A stretch of 64,000 nucleotides of DNA from Sphingobacteriales bacterium (lineage in GTDB: Bacteria; Bacteroidota; Bacteroidia; Chitinophagales; Chitinophagaceae), in assembly GCA_016200915.1 (NCBI GenBank), contig JACQDV010000045.1:1-64000 (forward strand). The letters are read 5' to 3'. The translations under genes and the position numbers were made by a program. The notes under the pieces are model-generated. The model worked only from the letters and a program-made list of their open reading frames with translations. It was not told where the DNA came from and searched no databases. Shown piece by piece: positions 61,200 through 64,000 of the stretch (the stretch's first letter is position 1; each line of letters opens with the position of its first letter).

Positions 61200-61216
61200 A
61201 AGTATATTTTCTGCTA

Positions 61217-62152
61217 TTATAAACTTAATGTGCTTAAAACATTGTTCATATTTCTTACTGCATCAGCACTTTTGGTAAAGGCGGCTTGCTCTTCATCATT
61301 GAGTTTATAATCAATAATTTTTTCCCAGCCATTTCTTCCAATCACCACAGGAACACCAAGGCAAATATCTTTTTGTTCGTATTCACCATCTAATGAAACA
61401 CAACAAGGAACTACTCTTTTTTCATCTCTTAAAATACTTTCTACTAAAAAAGCTCCGGCAGCACCAGGTGCATACCAGGCAGAAGTGCCTAATAACCCAG
61501 TGAGGGTAGCACCACCCACCATGGTATCAGCCGCTACTTTCTTTAATGTATCAGCATCAGCAAAATTGCCAACAGGTAAACCCATATAAGTTGCCAGTCT
61601 TGTTAATGGGATCATAGTAGTATCACCATGACCACCAATAACACTTGCCTGTAAATCGTTTGATGAACAACTGAGAGCCTGGCTTAAATAATAGCGAAAT
61701 CTTGCACTATCCAACGCACCGCCCATACCAATAACACGGTTCTTTGGTAAACCACTTGATTTTAATGTGAGGTAAGTCATCGTATCCATCGGGTTACTGA
61801 TGATGATGAGAATAGTATTAGGTGAATGCTGTAATAAATTTTGAGTAACTGTTTTTACAATACCGGCGTTGATGCCAATCAGTTCTTCACGGGTCATACC
61901 CGGTTTGCGGGGAAGACCGGATGTTACCACACATACATCACTACCGGCAGTTTTGCTGTAATCGTTAGTGCTGCCGATGATCTTGGTATCAAAACCTTCA
62001 ATCTGAGCTGTCTGCATCAGGTCCATAGCTTTACCTTCGGCCACACCTTCTTTAATATCGAGGATTACTAATTCGCTGCACAATTGTTTACGGGCAATAT
62101 TATCGGCACAGGTAGCACCCACGGCACCGGCACCAACTACAGTTACTTTCAT
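61217..62152 (-). CDS. mdh: Malate dehydrogenase
   Basis: 311 residues from ATG 62152 (MKVTVVGAGAVGATCADNIA); an ATG four codons upstream is in frame but would put residues before the usual start. NAD-binding GAGAVG, VVTSGLPRKPGMTREELI (mobile loop with both arginines), SNPMDTMTYL and catalytic His in ASVIGGHGDTTMIPL. LDH-like MDH type; R-K-P-G-M-T-R in the loop selects malate/oxaloacetate. TCA cycle, cytoplasm. Confidence 0.94.
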   Translation of the reverse strand: MKVTVVGAGAVGATCADNIARKQLCSELVILDIKEGVAEGKAMDLMQTAQIEGFDTKIIGSTNDYSKTAGSDVCVVTSGLPRKPGMTREELIGINAGIVKTVTQNLLQHSPNTILIIISNPMDTMTYLTLKSSGLPKNRVIGMGGALDSARFRYYLSQALSCSSNDLQASVIGGHGDTTMIPLTRLATYMGLPVGNFADADTLKKVAADTMVGGATLTGLLGTSAWYAPGAAGAFLVESILRDEKRVVPCCVSLDGEYEQKDICLGVPVVIGRNGWEKIIDYKLNDEEQAAFTKSADAVRNMNNVLSTLSL

Positions 62153-62191
62153 TTTTGAAAACATTTATAAGTAAGAAAATTATTTGCCGTG

Positions 62192-62199
62192 CAAAGGTA
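62192..62199 (-). promoter_or_regulatory. -7 promoter box of mdh
   Basis: Minus strand TACCTTTG matches TAnnTTTG exactly, 39 nt before the mdh ATG. No clear -33 TTTG at the usual spacing. Confidence 0.45.
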
Positions 62200-62396
62200 G
62201 GGGAGCGAAGGGAATAATGAAATGAGATAATGTGCAAATATGCAAATGTGAAAATGATTCAGTTTTGTAATGCCCCGGTATGAGTGAATCAGTAAATAAA
62301 TTAGCCAATCTGTTTCCAATCTGTGAATCTGCGGCAGTAATCTTTAATAACAAGTAACCGGCAATTTGCAATAGGTACCACTCCATAAACTACAAC

Positions 62397-62897
62397 CTAT
62401 TTCAATGTTTCCAGTAACGTATCAATAGTAACCTCACCTTCCCATCCACGTATGAGAGTTCCTTTTTTATCGTATGCCGCTATAAAAGGTATGAAACGGG
62501 CATGAAAATAAGTGCCGAAAAAATACAATTGATCAAAACCCATCTTAATGCCGGGATAGTCTTTTACATGGTAGTTGTCGTAAAACTCTTTTACCTTACT
62601 CAAAGGGAAAGGCGATACAAATACAAATTGTGTTTTTTTAAACTCCGCTATTCTTTTGGTAAGCAACTCGGTAAATTTCTGGCAATGCTCACAATCCGGG
62701 CTGAAATAGACAATAACGGTGGCTCTTTTCTTTTTCAAATCTGATTTAAAAAAAAGAGAACTGTCTGTTTGCATCATTTTAAAAAAAGGTAGCTTTTTAT
62801 CCTGCAGATAGGGAACCTGGCTGCTGTCAACTGAAACTGACTGACCAAAAGAGGCATTAAAAATGAACAGGAAAGCAAGTGAGTAAAGCCATTTCAT
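62397..62897 (-). CDS. Secreted thioredoxin-like protein (CxxC)
   Basis: 166 residues, signal peptide (MKWLYSLAFLFIFNASFGQ). Thioredoxin fold of the TlpA/AhpC-TSA kind with VIVYFSPDCEHCQKFTELL (CEHC near residues 69-72) and cis-Pro region ARFIPFIAAYDKKG. Periplasmic thiol-disulfide exchange. A perfect -7 box 4 nt upstream of the ATG points to a leaderless message. Confidence 0.87.
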   Translation of the reverse strand: MKWLYSLAFLFIFNASFGQSVSVDSSQVPYLQDKKLPFFKMMQTDSSLFFKSDLKKKRATVIVYFSPDCEHCQKFTELLTKRIAEFKKTQFVFVSPFPLSKVKEFYDNYHVKDYPGIKMGFDQLYFFGTYFHARFIPFIAAYDKKGTLIRGWEGEVTIDTLLETLK

Positions 62898-62901
62898 GTT
62901 T

Positions 62902-62909
62902 CAAAACTA
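62902..62909 (-). promoter_or_regulatory. -7 promoter box 4 nt from ATG (leaderless candidate)
   Basis: Minus strand TAGTTTTG (exact TAnnTTTG), AAAC, then ATG of the thioredoxin-like gene. Confidence 0.5.
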
Positions 62910-62954
62910 ACTTTTCTTACCCGTTTTGGCTGTTAAAAAAATGCAATCAAACCG

Positions 62955-62986
62955 TTTCTCTGTGAAGGGCAGGAATGCTATCTTTG
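62955..62986 (+). promoter_or_regulatory. Promoter of efp
   Basis: TTTC at 62955-62958 (one mismatch from TTTG), 20-nt spacer, TATCTTTG at 62979-62986. Gives a leader of about 88 nt before efp. Confidence 0.6.
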
Positions 62987-63040
62987 CGGCCGCCTTCACT
63001 GAAGTTTCGGCGGTGAGGGTCTTTTTAAAAATTAAAAACA

Positions 63041-63075
63041 AGCTCGTAGCTCACAGCTAACAGCTCAAAGCTTTT
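63041..63075 (+). repeat. 7-nt-period tract before efp
   Basis: Five units AGCTCGT, AGCTCAC, AGCTAAC, AGCTCAA, AGCTTTT in strict phase, ending 4 nt before the efp start codon. Confidence 0.7.
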
Positions 63076-63079
63076 CTTT

Positions 63080-63643
63080 ATGGCAAATACAGCAGACATC
63101 AGCCGCGGAATGATCATCAAACTCGATGGCAGTTTATATTCCGTTGTGGAATTTGGCGAAAACAAAACAGCCCGTGCCGCCGCTAAAGTGTGGGCTAAAT
63201 TAAAAGGAGTGGATAATAACCGTTCCATTGAAAAAACATGGAATAGCGGTGATAACATTTACCCGGTTCGTGTAGAAAGAAAGAACTACCAGTATTTATA
63301 TAAAGATGATACCGGTTACAATTTTATGGATACAGAAACTTTTGAACAATTAGCCGTAAATGAAAACATGGTAGATGCTCCGCAATTTTTAAAAGACGGG
63401 CAGGAAGTTAGTATGCTGATCAATACCGAAACTGAACAACCTATGAGTGTGGAGTTGCCTGATAAAATTGTATTGCAGGTAACTTATAGTGAGCCTGGTG
63501 TTAAAGGTGACACTGCTACCCGTACTTTAAAAGCTGCTACTGTAGAAACAGGTGCTACTGTAATGGTTCCTTTGTTTGTAAATGAAGGAGAGATGATTCG
63601 GGTGAATACGAAAACAGGAGAGTATGTTGAGAGAGTGAAATAA
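63080..63643 (+). CDS. efp: Elongation factor P
   Basis: 187 residues, standard length, three beta-barrel domains: start ANTADISRGMIIKLDGSLYSVVEF, OB-like middle, and C-terminal GDTATRTLKAATVETGATVMVPLFVNEGEMIRVNTKTGEYVERV. Relieves ribosome stalling at polyproline. The domain I loop that usually reads PGKG (modified Lys) is replaced here by GENKTARAAAKVWAKLK, with Arg32 near the tip. Own promoter and terminator. Confidence 0.93.
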   Translation: MANTADISRGMIIKLDGSLYSVVEFGENKTARAAAKVWAKLKGVDNNRSIEKTWNSGDNIYPVRVERKNYQYLYKDDTGYNFMDTETFEQLAVNENMVDAPQFLKDGQEVSMLINTETEQPMSVELPDKIVLQVTYSEPGVKGDTATRTLKAATVETGATVMVPLFVNEGEMIRVNTKTGEYVERVK

Positions 63644-63665
63644 GTGTAAAGATTATTTGAATATT

Positions 63666-63696
63666 AGCCCAAATTCTTTTGATTTTGGGCTTTTTT
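63666..63696 (+). terminator. Terminator of efp
   Basis: AGCCCAAA/TTTGGGCT 8-bp stem with a 10-nt loop and a run of six Ts, 22 nt after the efp stop. Confidence 0.85.
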
Positions 63697-63805
63697 CGGT
63701 CACTTTTACCCGACTTTGCCCTGAAAATTGGAAAAATCACCAAATCTGCATTGGTTTTCCCTATCTTAGCCGCCACATTTTTTTATCTAACGAAAAATCT
63801 TCCAA

Positions 63806-64000
63806 ATGGATTTTAAACAAATTCAGGAGTTGATCAAAATGGTCAACAAATCCAACTTAAGTGAAGTAACAATTGAAGAGAAAGGTTTCCGGCTAACAAT
63901 CAAACAAAAAGAAGATAATATAACACAGGTAATGGCTGCAACTCCGGTTTATGCTTCAGCTCCTGCACCTGTTGCAGCACCAGCCCTGGTACCCGCTACA
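63806..64000 (+). CDS. accB: Acetyl-CoA carboxylase biotin carboxyl carrier protein (5' part)
   Basis: 65 codons before the window ends: MDFKQIQELIKMVNKSNLSEVTIEEKGFRLTIKQKED and then an Ala/Pro-rich linker (AAPALVPAT), the typical AccB N-terminus. The biotin domain with its EAMKM-type lysine lies beyond the window. Carries biotin for fatty-acid synthesis; accC is normally next. efp-accB-accC order is common in bacteria. Confidence 0.9.
   Translation, partial: MDFKQIQELIKMVNKSNLSEVTIEEKGFRLTIKQKEDNITQVMAATPVYASAPAPVAAPALVPAT

Noticed and set aside
62180-62386. 68-residue minus-strand ORF near mdh
   Set aside because: Covers the mdh promoter region and 8-nt-period spacer sequence; no signal, domain or family-like pattern.

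Overview
The window looks like the chromosome of a Bacteroidota species, most likely in or near the Chitinophagaceae. Evidence: AT-rich DNA; promoters of the Bacteroidota type (TTTG, about 20 nt, TAnnTTTG) in front of several genes; typical lineage genes (DUF1573, DUF2490, DUF3472, fused 2-oxoacid dehydrogenase E1, MetZ, FadL-type porin); many small interspersed palindromes. No ribosomal RNA, phage, plasmid or CRISPR locus was found. The only mobile-element traces are a possible transposase tail at the left edge and a dead REP-associated transposase near 46.4 kb.

Layout. 1-2.3 kb: edge fragment, tRNA-Ala(GGC), a frameshifted small membrane protein, a secreted DUF5077/DUF3472 protein. 2.5-12.6 kb: assimilatory sulfate reduction operon, cysH-cysD-cysN-cobA-cysJ-cysI-(DUF2490)-siroheme dehydrogenase-TSUP anion transporter. 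It has everything from sulfate activation to sulfide and builds its own siroheme. 12.6-23.9 kb: a Crp/Fnr-family regulator followed by two transcription units, OsmC-FadL-SQR-DsrC/TusE-DsrE and TolC-adaptor-RND-small proteins. Each is preceded by the same GTGA-N6-TCAC palindrome at the same distance from a -7 box. I read this as a sulfide/persulfide and redox-stress module linked to an efflux pump. 24-25.7 kb: OsmC and metZ, which uses sulfide to make homocysteine. 25.7-33.8 kb: DUF2971 protein, a MocR regulator facing an amino-acid decarboxylase and EamA exporter, two GNATs, a DJ-1 protein and ilvE.

33.9-41.5 kb: guaC, an aminotransferase, two DUF1573 proteins, an E1 dehydrogenase gene split by an in-frame TAA, a truncated phzF running into a transglutaminase-like gene, and a DCC protein. 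41.6-44.6 kb: a TPR sensor kinase in three frames with its NarL-type response regulator. 44.8-47.6 kb: ankyrin protein, a subclass B1 metallo-beta-lactamase, the RAYT/REP locus, a trypsin-like protease. 48-52.9 kb: five consecutive secreted or lipoprotein genes of poorly known function. 53-64 kb: yebC, APC and DAACS transporters, DedA, MFS, a GT9 glycosyltransferase with an internal 7-bp tandem repeat, mdh, a thioredoxin-like protein, efp and the start of accB.

Two window-wide patterns stand out. First, several intergenic spacers are quasi-tandem tracts with an exact 7-nt period. Second, several genes have a -7 promoter box exactly 4 nt before the ATG, implying leaderless mRNAs. Five genes carry single-base frameshifts, four of them at short homopolymers, so assembly or sequencing error is a real possibility for those pseudogene calls.
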